Origin: JAHEEL01 sp963785245
GTDB lineage: Bacteria > Actinomycetota > Acidimicrobiia > Spongiisociales > UBA5794
Length of the DNA stretch: 64,000 nt
Reading direction: 5' to 3'
NCBI GenBank assembly: GCA_963785245.1
Contig: CAWAUO010000022.1
Location: forward strand, 3,833 to 67,832
The notes beneath the pieces are model-generated. The model saw only the letters and a program-made list of their open reading frames with translations. It ran no database searches and was not told where the DNA came from. A program made the translations under genes and the position numbers. Below are positions 16,408 to 27,822 of the stretch, one piece after another. Numbering within the stretch: the first letter of the stretch is position 1; every line of letters begins with the position of its first letter.

Positions 16408-16434
16408 GTAGCTGCTCCGCTACTCGGCTACTTT
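16408..16434 (+). repeat. GCTACTCS octamer array overlapping a -10 box
   Basis: Units GCTGCTCC, GCTACTCG and GCTACTTT are spaced 8 bp apart. The last unit contains TACTTT, the probable -10 box of the downstream racemase gene, 7 nt before its ATG. Confidence 0.45.
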
Positions 16435-16441
16435 GGTCCGT

Positions 16442-17131
16442 ATGAAGACGATCGGGATATTGGGCGGGATGAGTTGGGAATCATCCGTCGAGTATGAGCG
16501 GATCATCAACACCGAGGTGCGGAGACGGCTCGGCGGGGCGCATTCGGCCGATCTGCTGATCCGGTCCTACGACTTCGCAGCTATCGAAGAACTGCAGGAG
16601 GCGAGTGATTGGGCGGGCGCAGGGCACCTACTCGCACGAGACGCTGCCCGGCTGGAAGCTGCCGGAGCCGACCTCATCGTGCTCGCCACCAACACGATGC
16701 ACAAGGTCGCTTCCGAGATCGAGGTCGCGATCGCCGTTCCGTTGCTCCACATCGCCGACGCCACCGCGGGGGCCATCCGAGACGAGGGGGTGACGTCCGT
16801 GGCGCTGCTCGGCACGAGATACACGATGGAGCAGGATTTCTATCGCGGCCGGCTCACGGCCCACGGCCTTGATGTGATCGTTCCGGACGGGGCAGACCGT
16901 ACATTCGTCCACGACGTGATATTCGACGAACTCGTGCAGGGGCGGATCGTCGATGCCTCGCGAGACCGATTCTTGGAGATCATCGGAGGACTCCACGAGC
17001 GGGGAGCCGAGGGTGTGATCGCCGGATGCACCGAGATCGAACTCCTCGTCACGCCGGACGCCGTCGATGGCCCATACTTCCCAACGACACAGATCCATGC
17101 AGTTGCAGCGGTTGATGCCGCGCTGGCCTGA
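16442..17131 (+). CDS. Aspartate/glutamate racemase family protein (YgeA type)
   Basis: The 229-residue protein begins KTIGILGGMSWESS and has the family's two active-site segments. The first is LATNTMHKV, with Thr83 where most aspartate racemases have Cys; the second is AGCTEIELL with Cys196. The Thr/Cys pair at these positions matches the atypical E. coli L-Asp/Glu-specific racemase (Thr83/Cys197), so racemisation of L-Asp or L-Glu is the best prediction. I start at ATG 16442, 7 nt after the -10 box TACTTT. The frame extends three codons further to a TTG, which is less likely. Confidence 0.85.
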   Translation: MKTIGILGGMSWESSVEYERIINTEVRRRLGGAHSADLLIRSYDFAAIEELQEASDWAGAGHLLARDAARLEAAGADLIVLATNTMHKVASEIEVAIAVPLLHIADATAGAIRDEGVTSVALLGTRYTMEQDFYRGRLTAHGLDVIVPDGADRTFVHDVIFDELVQGRIVDASRDRFLEIIGGLHERGAEGVIAGCTEIELLVTPDAVDGPYFPTTQIHAVAAVDAALA

Positions 17132-17192
17132 GGACAAGGTCGACCACGCTGCTCGTTCCGGCGCGGGCGGTGGCACCTAAGATGCCGCGTCG

Positions 17193-18710
17193 ATGAACCG
17201 TCTCCCTCTCACCCGCGCTCTGATCTCGGTCTCCGACAAGGCCGGCATCGTCGACTTCGCCCGACGAATGCATGGAGCAGGCGTCGAACTCGTGTCCTCA
17301 GGCGGAACGGCACTAGCCCTTGCGGATGCTGGGATCCCGGTGACCTCCGTAGCCGATGTCACCGCCGCACCCGAGATGCTCGGCGGCCGGGTCAAGACGC
17401 TCCACCCGGCCATTCACGGTGGGATCCTCGCCGACCTTGGAGATGAATCTCATCGCGCCGATCTCGCTGATCGCGGCATTGCCGCCTTCGGCCTCGTCGT
17501 CGCCAACCTCTACCCGTTCGAGTCGACCGTTGCCTCAGGTGCGCCGCCGGCCGAGGTGATCGAGAACATCGACATCGGCGGCCCGACGCTGATCCGGGCT
17601 GCAGCGAAGAACCACGCCTGGGTTGCCACGGTTGTATCCCCGGCACGGTACGACGAGGTCGCTGATGCGATTGAACAGGGTGGCACAACCGTGGAGATGC
17701 GAGAGGGCCTGGCCCGAGAGGCCTTCTTCCGAACGGCCCAGTACGACGCGGCGATTGTCAATTGGCTCGAACGAGACGGGGCAGATCGGCTTGCACTCGC
17801 TCTGTCGAAGGTGTCCGATGCCCGGTACGGCGAGAACCCGCACCAGGCAGCGGCCCTGTACGCGCAGGGGGATTCCGGCGGATGGTGGGCTGCGGCCGAT
17901 CGGATCCAGGGCAAGGAGATGTCGTTCAACAACTATGCCGACGCCGACTCGGCGTGGCGCCTCGCGAACGACCTGCCCAACGGTTCGGTTGCGATCCTCA
18001 AGCACATGAATGCCTGCGGTGCCGCCACGGGCGCCTCGCTGCACGAGGCATTTCGGAAGGCGTGGGCCTGCGACCCCCTGTCGGCGTTCGGTGGCGTCGT
18101 CGGGCTCAACGGTCCCCTCGACGAGGACACGGCAGTCGAGATCGCGCAGTACTTCGTCGAGGTGGTGATCGCCCCGTCAATCACCGAGGAAGCGAGAACC
18201 GTCCTCGCTCGCAAGAGGAATCTCCGCGTGCTGACCGCGCCCCCTCCATCACCCCACGACCTCCACATGCGCAGCATCGATGACGGATTCCTCATCCAGA
18301 AGCGCGACACGATCGAAGCGAGCGCTGACGATTGGGATGCCAAGACCCGAGGTCCGACTGAGAGCGAACTGCGTGACCTGCAGATCGCCTGGGTGGTGGC
18401 CGCCCACACCAAGTCGAACGCGATCGTTGTCGTCAAGGGTGGGGCCGCCGTGGGCGTCGGCGCCGGCGATCAGAGCAGGGTCGGCGCCGCCGAGCGGGCA
18501 CTCGTGAAGGCCGGTGACCGGTCCATCGGGTCCGTCGCAGCAAGCGACGGCTTCTTCCCGTTCAGGGACGGCCTCGACCTCCTGGCAGACGCCGGTGTCA
18601 CCGCGGTGGTCGAACCGGGCGGGTCGATCCGCGACGACGAGGTCATCGAGGCCGCACGCCAGCACGACCTTGCCATGATGTTCACGCACAGGAGGCACTT
18701 CCGACATTGA
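17193..18710 (+). CDS. purH: Bifunctional AICAR formyltransferase / IMP cyclohydrolase
   Basis: The 505-residue enzyme catalyses the last two steps to IMP. The N-terminal MGS-like cyclohydrolase domain has ALISVSDKAGIVDFAR and LGGRVKTLHPAIHGGIL. The formyltransferase domain shows RYGENPHQ, ILKHMNACGAA and the conserved Lys-Ser segment AAHTKSNAIV. The ATG at 17193 lies 9 nt after a -10 box TAAGAT. The stop overlaps the folD TTG start (TTGA), which links the folate-dependent step to the enzyme supplying the folate pool. Confidence 0.96.
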   Translation: MNRLPLTRALISVSDKAGIVDFARRMHGAGVELVSSGGTALALADAGIPVTSVADVTAAPEMLGGRVKTLHPAIHGGILADLGDESHRADLADRGIAAFGLVVANLYPFESTVASGAPPAEVIENIDIGGPTLIRAAAKNHAWVATVVSPARYDEVADAIEQGGTTVEMREGLAREAFFRTAQYDAAIVNWLERDGADRLALALSKVSDARYGENPHQAAALYAQGDSGGWWAAADRIQGKEMSFNNYADADSAWRLANDLPNGSVAILKHMNACGAATGASLHEAFRKAWACDPLSAFGGVVGLNGPLDEDTAVEIAQYFVEVVIAPSITEEARTVLARKRNLRVLTAPPPSPHDLHMRSIDDGFLIQKRDTIEASADDWDAKTRGPTESELRDLQIAWVVAAHTKSNAIVVVKGGAAVGVGAGDQSRVGAAERALVKAGDRSIGSVAASDGFFPFRDGLDLLADAGVTAVVEPGGSIRDDEVIEAARQHDLAMMFTHRRHFRH

Positions 18711-19561
18711 GCGCTCTCATCCTCTCCGGCAGCACCGTTGCTGCGGTAGTCCGTTCTGAAGTGGCCGAACGTGTGGCGGCGCTCAATGAACGTGGCCAGA
18801 GCGTCGGCCTCGCCACCGTGTTGGTCGGGGACGACCCCGGATCGCAGATCTACGTCAGGAGCAAGCACCGAGCTGCAGAGGCGGCCGGAATCGTGTCGAT
18901 CGACCGGCGCCTCCCGGAGACTGCCTCCCAAGCCGAGGTTCTCGCCACGATTGCCGAACTCAACGGCGACGAGCGGGTGACCGGGATGATCGTGCAACTC
19001 CCCCTGCCCGACGGTCTCGACGGGGGAGCGGCGGTCGAGGCGGTCGATCCCGGCAAGGACGCTGACGGCCTTCATCCGTTCAACCTCGGCCGACTGGTGC
19101 TGTCGCGGCCCGCCCCGCTGCCGGCGACACCGTCCGGCATCATGCGGATGCTCGAGTACTACGGGATCGAGACTGCAGGGAAGGCCGCCGTCATCGTCGG
19201 GCGATCGTTTCTGGTTGGGCGGCCGCTGGCGCTGCTGCTCGGAACGAAGGGCGTCGATGCCACGGTGATCCAGGCGCACTCGCGGACGCCCGACCTGGCC
19301 GGCGTGTGCCGCGAGGCCGATATCCTGGTGACGGCCGCGGGCCGTCCGAACATGTTCGACGCCGAGTACGTGAAGCCGGGGGCAACGGTCGTGGACGTCG
19401 GGATCAACCGGACCGAGGAAGGTCTCGTCGGGGATGTCGACTTCGACGCTGTTGTTGACGTGGCGGGGGCGATCACGCCGGTACCGGGAGGCGTTGGTCC
19501 GATGACGATCGCCAGCCTCATGGTGAACACCGTGGCGCTGGCCGAAGCGAAGAACGATTGA
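18707..19561 (+). CDS. folD: Methylene-THF dehydrogenase / methenyl-THF cyclohydrolase
   Basis: The 284-residue bifunctional enzyme interconverts methylene-, methenyl- and formyl-tetrahydrofolate. Motifs include VGDDPGSQIYVRSKHRAAE with the catalytic Lys in the YVxSK context, VQLPLPDGLD, and the NADP-binding GRSFLVGRPLA. PGGVGPMTIASLMVNT stands near the C-terminus. The start is TTG, overlapping the purH stop by 4 nt. Being in one transcript with purH fits supply of 10-formyl-THF for purine synthesis. Confidence 0.95.
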   Translation: MSALILSGSTVAAVVRSEVAERVAALNERGQSVGLATVLVGDDPGSQIYVRSKHRAAEAAGIVSIDRRLPETASQAEVLATIAELNGDERVTGMIVQLPLPDGLDGGAAVEAVDPGKDADGLHPFNLGRLVLSRPAPLPATPSGIMRMLEYYGIETAGKAAVIVGRSFLVGRPLALLLGTKGVDATVIQAHSRTPDLAGVCREADILVTAAGRPNMFDAEYVKPGATVVDVGINRTEEGLVGDVDFDAVVDVAGAITPVPGGVGPMTIASLMVNTVALAEAKND

Positions 19562-19598
19562 GACCAGGCGGGCTACCCGTCGACGAAAGGTGCAACAC

Positions 19599-20801
<1,203 letters not shown>

Positions 20802-20917
20802 CGGTCTCTTGGCCGCTGAGGGGACGCCCGGGTATCCGCAGATCCACTCGGCGTCCTCGGTGAGTGGTGCCCGGAGCGAACTACCCTTGTGTGGAATCGC
20901 TCACAGGGAGGACCACG

Positions 20918-21853
20918 ATGGGCAAGGTCACTGTTGTAGGGGCTGGTAAGTACGGATCGACGACGGTGCAACGCCTGGCCGAGGCGGATGTCGTCGACGA
21001 AGTCGTGATGATCGATATCGTCGAGGGGTTGCCGCAGGGTCTCGCCCTCGACATGAACCAGTCGCGTCCGGTGCTCGGCTACCGAACCATCGTCACGGGC
21101 ACGAACGACTATGCCGACACCGCGGACAGCGATGTCGTGGTGATCACGGCCGGCCTCCCGCGCAAGCCCGGGATGAGTCGCATGGACCTCCTCGGTGTCA
21201 ATGCAGGAATCATCAAGACCGTGACCGAGCAGGTGGTTGCGAACTCGCCCGAATGCGTGATCGTTGTGGTTACGAACCCGCTCGATCAGATGACCACGCT
21301 GGCTGCAGAGGTTTCCGGGTTCCCGAAGAGCCGAGTGATCGGTCAGGCCGGCATGCTCGACTCGGCGCGGCTCGCCCACTTCATCTCTGAACGCACCGGC
21401 GCGGACATCCTCAGCGTCAAGGCCGTGACGCTCGGCAGCCACGGAGAGACCATGGTTCCGGTGCCGTCATTGTGTGAGGTCGACGGGAAGCCGCTTGGTG
21501 AAGCACTTGACGATGCCTCTATTGAGGAACTCGTGGAGCGCACCCGCAACGGTGGAGCGGAGGTCGTCGCCTTGCTGAAGACCGGATCGGCCTACTACGC
21601 CCCGTCGGCCGCCGCTGCGGCAATGGTGGAGGCGATCATCGCCGACAGCGGCGCCGAGATGCCGGTCTGCGCGTGGGTGACCGGCCAGTACGGGATCAAC
21701 GACGTCTACCTCGGAGTTCTCGCCAAGCTCGGCGCCGGTGGGGTCACCGAGGTGTGTGAAGCGCCGCTCACCGCCACCGAGATCGAGGGCCTTCGCGAAG
21801 CGGCGGTGGCCGTCAAGGCAAAGGTCGCCGAGATGGACGAGATCGACTACTGA
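20918..21853 (+). CDS. mdh: Malate dehydrogenase
   Basis: The 311-residue LDH/MDH-superfamily enzyme has the NAD-binding VVGAGKYGSTT, the substrate-binding Arg residues in LPRKPGMSRMDLL, TNPLDQMT, and the catalytic His in GSHGETMVP. The Arg-rich active-site loop with Met-Ser marks malate rather than lactate specificity. ATG 20918 is chosen for the strong Shine-Dalgarno AGGGAGG (20904-20911); the upstream extension of the frame lacks family similarity. The gene ends at a bidirectional hairpin. Confidence 0.95.
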   Translation: MGKVTVVGAGKYGSTTVQRLAEADVVDEVVMIDIVEGLPQGLALDMNQSRPVLGYRTIVTGTNDYADTADSDVVVITAGLPRKPGMSRMDLLGVNAGIIKTVTEQVVANSPECVIVVVTNPLDQMTTLAAEVSGFPKSRVIGQAGMLDSARLAHFISERTGADILSVKAVTLGSHGETMVPVPSLCEVDGKPLGEALDDASIEELVERTRNGGAEVVALLKTGSAYYAPSAAAAAMVEAIIADSGAEMPVCAWVTGQYGINDVYLGVLAKLGAGGVTEVCEAPLTATEIEGLREAAVAVKAKVAEMDEIDY

Positions 21854-21876
21854 GGCTTTCGTGGTCTGTAGATGTG

Positions 21877-21908
21877 AGAATGGTCCGGGGTCACCTCCGG
21901 ACCATTCT
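21877..21908. terminator. Bidirectional terminator between mdh and a membrane protein gene
   Basis: AGAATGGTCCGG and CCGGACCATTCT form a perfect 12-bp stem with an 8-nt loop, placed between the convergent ends of mdh (plus) and the 21929-22849 gene (minus). The 3' T-tract is weak on both sides. Confidence 0.7.
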
Positions 21909-21928
21909 TCGCGAGTCCTCGAGTTCGG

Positions 21929-22849
21929 TCAGGACTGTGCAGCGGCCGCCGCCTTCTCCCGTTCGTACTGTTCGTGCGACTCTTTGATCTCCTGCGCGCT
22001 CTTTTCTGCCGCAGCCCGCTGTTCGCGTGCACGTGTCCGGGCGATGATGATGTCTCGTCGCGTTGCCCACAATGCCACCGCTCCGACGAACAGGATGATG
22101 ATTCCGGCCAGGGCGATGAACCACCCGTAGCCGACTTGCACATCCTTGTACTGGCCCGCGGCGCCGATCGCCTCGACTTGTGCTTCCCGCAGCGTCGTGC
22201 GCAATGAACCACCTGAGAGGCCGATTGCTGCACCGCCGAGAATGGTGACATAGATGAGGAACCGGTTCGCCGCGAGGCCGTGAGGTACTGTCGCAAGGGC
22301 GAACAGGCCGAGGAGTCCCAGACCTGCGAATGCAGCGAGACCCGGGTTGAGTTCGACGGTCGTCGAACCGACGGCGGAAGTGATGAGGACGAAGATCAAG
22401 ACCAACGTGCCGATCCCGATCACGACCCTGATGATGAAGCGGTCGAGCGCTTGAACCCTTGGCAGAACAAGGCTTTTGAACGTTCGGTACAGCATGATCG
22501 ACAGGAGCAGGCTGAGGACGGCGACGACGAGCGTCGAGAAGGTGATTGACATGACGTCCGGGCCGAAGACGAGGGCAAGGACCGTTCCGGCGATCGTGCC
22601 GAGGGCGACCACCGCGGCCGAGTAGCCGGTCTCGACCGATCGTTTCGGCGTGACGGCGATGCCGAGCAGCAGCAGCGCCAGGCCGATAGCGAAGTAGGTC
22701 CAGCCCTGGTCCATCTCGTACCCGCGGAGTGACCACGGTTCGACGAGGAACCCGTAGGCGGGGTTCGTTCGCGCCATCTCCCACACGATCGCAATCATGA
22801 CGATCGCGGGTCCGAGCGTGATCGCGATCTTGCTCCAGTTCTGTTTCAA
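21929..22849 (-). CDS. Polytopic membrane protein of unknown function
   Basis: The 306-residue protein has about eight hydrophobic segments, including ITLGPAIVMIAIVW, YFAIGLALLLLGIAV and GWFIALAGIIILFVGAVAL. A cytoplasmic C-terminal helix rich in Ala, Glu and Arg (RAREQRAAAEKSAQEIKE onward) is probably a coiled coil. I do not recognise a family. The TTG start is supported by AGGAGG upstream. The gene is divergent from the HU gene; a TAGGGT -10-like box on the minus strand (22876-22871) could drive it. Confidence 0.7.
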   Translation of the reverse strand: MKQNWSKIAITLGPAIVMIAIVWEMARTNPAYGFLVEPWSLRGYEMDQGWTYFAIGLALLLLGIAVTPKRSVETGYSAAVVALGTIAGTVLALVFGPDVMSITFSTLVVAVLSLLLSIMLYRTFKSLVLPRVQALDRFIIRVVIGIGTLVLIFVLITSAVGSTTVELNPGLAAFAGLGLLGLFALATVPHGLAANRFLIYVTILGGAAIGLSGGSLRTTLREAQVEAIGAAGQYKDVQVGYGWFIALAGIIILFVGAVALWATRRDIIIARTRAREQRAAAEKSAQEIKESHEQYEREKAAAAAQS

Positions 22850-22918
22850 CGGTGCCTCCTCGTCCGTGACACCCTAATCGCTCGGACGGCCAGCGGAGTC
22901 CTTGCCCTGCAACAGTTC

Positions 22919-22947
22919 TTGCCCACGCGCAAGCGCACCGGTAGGGT
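22919..22947 (+). promoter_or_regulatory. Promoter of the HU gene
   Basis: TTGCCC (22919-22924), a 17-bp spacer and TAGGGT (22942-22947). The transcript would carry a 5' leader of about 43 nt containing the Shine-Dalgarno. Confidence 0.6.
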
Positions 22948-22997
22948 TACATCGCTGTGATTTACCTCAGCATCTTCGACCATCTAGGGAGGTCTCT

Positions 22998-23276
22998 ATG
23001 AACAAGGGTGAGCTCATCGACGCTGTCGCTCGCAATACCGGCGAGTCGAAGGCAACTGCCGCCAAGGTCATCGACGAAGCACTCGACGTGATCGTGTCCG
23101 GCGTTGTGACCCAGGGCAAGGTCCAGATCACTGGATTCGGAACGTTCGAGGCTCGTGACCGCAAGGCACGTACGGCTCGGAACCCGCAGACGGGTGCGGA
23201 AGTCAAGGTCGCGGCAACCCGCGTACCTGCGTTCAAGGCGGGCAAGGCGTTCAAGGATCAGGTCAAGCCCGGCTGA
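22998..23276 (+). CDS. hup: DNA-binding protein HU
   Basis: This 92-residue nucleoid protein has the HU signature GFGTFEARDRKARTARNPQTG (DNA-contacting arms), preceded by the dimer helices NKGELIDAVARNTGES. It lacks the long Lys/Ala tail of mycobacterial HupB. ATG 22998 follows AGGGAGG at 22986-22992; the upstream part of the frame is not HU-like. A perfect hairpin terminator follows at 23305. Confidence 0.96.
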   Translation: MNKGELIDAVARNTGESKATAAKVIDEALDVIVSGVVTQGKVQITGFGTFEARDRKARTARNPQTGAEVKVAATRVPAFKAGKAFKDQVKPG

Positions 23277-23304
23277 TCCCGACAACGACGAGAAGCCAAC
23301 AAGG

Positions 23305-23334
23305 AGGAAGGGGCGCCACACGGCGCCCCTTCCT
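23305..23334 (+). terminator. Terminator after hup
   Basis: GGAAGGGGCGCC and GGCGCCCCTTCC form a perfect 12-bp stem with loop ACAC. There is no T run after it, as is common for GC-rich actinobacterial terminators. Confidence 0.7.
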
Positions 23335-23378
23335 CGCGTCCGAAGCTACGAGTTCGATTCCTTCCCCCGATTCCTTCC

Positions 23379-23496
23379 CCTCGGGGGAAGGTGGCAACGC
23401 CCCCAGGCGCTGACGGAAGGGGTCTCTCGAGATCGTGGAGAGGTGGAGACCCCCTCCGCAACCTGCCCGCAGGGCAGGCGACACCTCCTCCTGAGG
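23379..23496. repeat. Imperfect 118-bp palindrome in the hup/SCP2 gap
   Basis: The 468-bp gap 23277-23744 holds no convincing gene. Its middle is a large imperfect inverted repeat: the left arm starts CCTCGGGGGAAGGTGGC and contains GGAAGGGGTCTC; the right arm reads back as CCTCAGGAGGAGGTGTC and GGAGGGGGTCTCC. The arms meet near GAGATCGTG at about 23429-23437. It could be a decayed mobile-element remnant or a structured spacer. From 23497 to 23690 I see nothing else I can support. Confidence 0.5.
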
Positions 23497-23694
23497 TGCT
23501 CTGCTCGGGACCGTCGTTGACGCGAGACACCCGCCCACCAAGAACCCGGTCTTGACACTGCGGTGGGAGAGACGAAGACCGCGCCGTCCCCATCACTTGT
23601 GTTGCCCTGATCCGCACAGCAGCACGCGTCAACAACGCGCTGGAATACAACACTGAAGGGGAGGGATGCTCTTGTGGAGGGGCGAAGATGACGC

Positions 23695-23726
23695 GAAGGA
23701 GGGGCGCCGTGTGACGCCCCTCCTTC
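23695..23726 (-). terminator. Terminator after the SCP2-like gene
   Basis: GAAGGAGGGGCG and CGCCCCTCCTTC form a perfect 12-bp stem with an 8-nt loop, 19 bp beyond the stop codon of the minus-strand gene at 23745. Confidence 0.65.
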
Positions 23727-23744
23727 TCCGCGAATCGGGTCGGT

Positions 23745-24128
23745 CTAGTAGTCCAGATCGAGGGTGCTCGAGACGCGTGCGAACTCGTTGATCAGGCCCT
23801 GGTACATCATGACCTTCGCCATGTTGCCGCCGACCTTGATCTTCCCGGTCATGAACGCCATCTGAACGTTCAGCTCACCTTTCGCAATCGCGGCAGCGGT
23901 GTCGTAGTCGCTCGACACCGAAGCGTCGGCGTCCTCAAGCGTTCCGAGGGCCATGACGGCGACCCCGTCGCCCACGGTGAGGTAGTAGTCGATCTCACCG
24001 TCGGGAGCGTCGGTGACGTTGAACTGCAAGCCGAGGTCGACGTTGGTCATGGCCGCGGTGAAGCCGGCGTCGTCGTTCAGTCCTGCTGTTCCCATCGCCA
24101 TGTGCTCTTCGCTGAGAAACTGTGCCAC
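23745..24128 (-). CDS. SCP2-like sterol-binding-fold protein
   Basis: The 127-residue protein resembles the SCP2 lipid-binding fold, with the typical final part MTGKIKVGGNMAKVMMYQ before a helical C-terminus, and the central YYLTVGDGVAVMAL strand region. Such small proteins bind hydrophobic ligands such as fatty acids or acyl-CoA; the ligand here is unknown. The start is GTG, with GAAAGG about 7 nt upstream. It is alone between hup and the sdh operon. Confidence 0.7.
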   Translation of the reverse strand: MAQFLSEEHMAMGTAGLNDDAGFTAAMTNVDLGLQFNVTDAPDGEIDYYLTVGDGVAVMALGTLEDADASVSSDYDTAAAIAKGELNVQMAFMTGKIKVGGNMAKVMMYQGLINEFARVSSTLDLDY

Positions 24129-24196
24129 GTGTGGTCCTTTCGTCGTGGGCTACCGATGATAGCGCCAGATTTTGAGCGTTCGATCAAAAGTCGTCG

Positions 24197-24960
24197 CTAT
24201 GCCTGCTGCCCTTGCTTCCTCAGGTTCTTCCACTGCGCCGCAACGTAGTCACGGTTCATCCAGGCGATCACATCGATCGAGATGTTCTTCGGACAGGCCG
24301 CCTCGCACTCGCCGTAGTTCCTGCAGGATCCGAAATACGCCTCCATCGTCTCGACCATGGCCGTGGTGCGGAGGTACCGTTCGGGCTGACCCTGCGGGAG
24401 CAGGTTCATGTGGGCGATTTTGGCGGCCGTGAACAGGTTCGCAGCGCTGTTGGGGCAGGCCGCAACACACGCCGCGCATCCGATACAGGCCGCCGCGTCC
24501 ATCGCAGACTCGGCTGCCGGCTTCGCCACCGGGATCGCATTCGCATCCTGAGCGGCACCGATGTTCGCGCTGATGTAGCCACCCGCCTGGATGATCGTGT
24601 CGAACGGGGTCCGGTCGACGACCAGGTCCTTGAGGACGGGGAACGCTACGGCGCGCCACGGCTCAACCGTGATCGTGTCACCGTCGTTGAACTTGCGCAT
24701 GTGGAGCTGGCACGTCGCAGTGCCACTCTGGGGACCGTGCGGATGGCCGTCAATCATCACACCGCACGTTCCGCAGATGCCCTCACGACAGTCGCTATCG
24801 AACGCGATCGGCTCGATGCCTTGCTCGTTCAGCCGCTCATTCAATTCATCGAGCATTTCGAAGAACGACGCGTCGGGGCTGACATCCTTCGCCTCGTAGG
24901 TCTTGAACGATCCTTCGGCCCCGGGTCGGGATTGCCGCCACACGCGGAGAGTGAGGTTCA

Positions 24961-24961
<1 letters not shown>
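24197..24961 (-). CDS. sdhB: Succinate dehydrogenase iron-sulfur subunit
   Basis: The 254-residue subunit carries three Fe-S clusters: the 2Fe-2S motif CREGICGTCGVMIDG with a further Cys in ATCQLHM, then the 4Fe-4S and 3Fe-4S sites in CIGCAACVAACPN and CRNYGECEAACPK. It passes electrons from SdhA to the membrane anchor. The start ATG at 24961 shares one base with the sdhA stop (TGATG); a GTG one codon upstream is also possible. It is the last gene of sdhCAB. Confidence 0.95.
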
Positions 24962-26898
<1,937 letters not shown>

Positions 26899-26911
26899 CT
26901 TCGTGTCCCCC

Positions 26912-27652
26912 TCAACCCGAAACCGTGAGTATGCCGAGCTGGACCGCAATCGGAATCGACGAATTACCGATCAGGACGGCCAGTGCGAGGGCCACCGCCA
27001 GCCACCGCCGCCACGTGTCGTAGCGCGGGTTCGCGAGACCGAGGCTCTGGAACAGGCTCCACGCCCCGTGGTAGATGTGCAACGCGAGGAAGCACATGGT
27101 GATGATGTAGAACAGGGCGACCGGCCAGCGCTCGAAGCTGTAGACAACGTTGTTGTAGACGTCGCCGGCCACGTAGTCGGGGTTTGCGCTGCCGATGGTC
27201 AGATCGGCGAGGTGATAGAGGACGAACATGGCGATGAGTACGCCGCCCCAGAGCATCGTTCGGCTTGCGTAGTTCGCGGCTGCGTACTCCCGCCTCTTCT
27301 CGTACCGGATCGTTCCGCGGGCCTTGCGATTCCTCAGAGCGAGGACCGTCGCCGACCAGATGTGGATGACCGTCATCGCCGTGAGGCCGATGCGGAACAG
27401 CCAGAGCACGCCTTCCTTCGGGAAGATGGGGTAGAGGAGGGTGCGGAGGGATTCCGCGTAGTGGTCGAGGTCTTCCGGTCCGATGAAGATCTTGAGGTTC
27501 CCGATCATGTGAACGACGATGTAACCGAGAAGACCGATGCCGGTCAGGGCCATCATCCATTTCATCCCGACGTCGGAGGTGAAGAATGGCCCGAGCCACG
27601 CCTGCCATCCCGATCGCCGATTGACTTCGAGTCGACGGGTCTTCGTCGTCAC
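26912..27652 (-). CDS. sdhC: Succinate dehydrogenase cytochrome b subunit (SdhC, single-anchor type)
   Basis: The 246-residue protein has five hydrophobic segments and several conserved His residues for heme (VVHMIGN, TVIHIWSA, LYHLADL, LALHIYHGAWS). This is the Bacillus/fumarate-reductase-like anchor, so no sdhD is expected, and none is present. The start is GTG at 27652 with GGAGGGA upstream; the longer open frame upstream runs into the divergent whiB control region. First gene of sdhCAB. Confidence 0.92.
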   Translation of the reverse strand: MTTKTRRLEVNRRSGWQAWLGPFFTSDVGMKWMMALTGIGLLGYIVVHMIGNLKIFIGPEDLDHYAESLRTLLYPIFPKEGVLWLFRIGLTAMTVIHIWSATVLALRNRKARGTIRYEKRREYAAANYASRTMLWGGVLIAMFVLYHLADLTIGSANPDYVAGDVYNNVVYSFERWPVALFYIITMCFLALHIYHGAWSLFQSLGLANPRYDTWRRWLAVALALAVLIGNSSIPIAVQLGILTVSG

Positions 27653-27758
27653 CGTGGGTCCCTCCGTTGTTTCGCCGGAAGTGATTATCGCGGGGTTCGC
27701 GGCCCGTGTCGAAACGGACGCGATCCTTGTACGACAAGGCACGCGTGCAAATCTGAGG

Positions 27759-27787
27759 TTGACAAGCGCGCGCGGGGTTGGGAGAAT
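27759..27787 (+). promoter_or_regulatory. Promoter of whiB
   Basis: TTGACA (27759-27764), a 17-bp spacer and GAGAAT (27782-27787) form one of the strongest promoter matches in the window. The expected start is at about 27794. Confidence 0.65.
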
Positions 27788-27794
27788 CTCAAGG

Positions 27795-27806
27795 TTGTAA
27801 TTACAA
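27795..27806. promoter_or_regulatory. Perfect palindrome TTGTAATTACAA at the whiB transcription start
   Basis: A 12-bp perfect, AT-rich palindrome lies at about +1 to +12 of the predicted whiB transcript in otherwise GC-rich DNA. Its position suits a repressor operator. The regulator is unknown. Confidence 0.5.
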
Positions 27807-27822
27807 AAACCACGGGAGCTCC

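Noticed and set aside
23345..23365. tRNA-like GTTCGATTCC sequence
   Set aside because: No acceptor or anticodon stem can be built around it; it belongs to the palindromic gap sequence.
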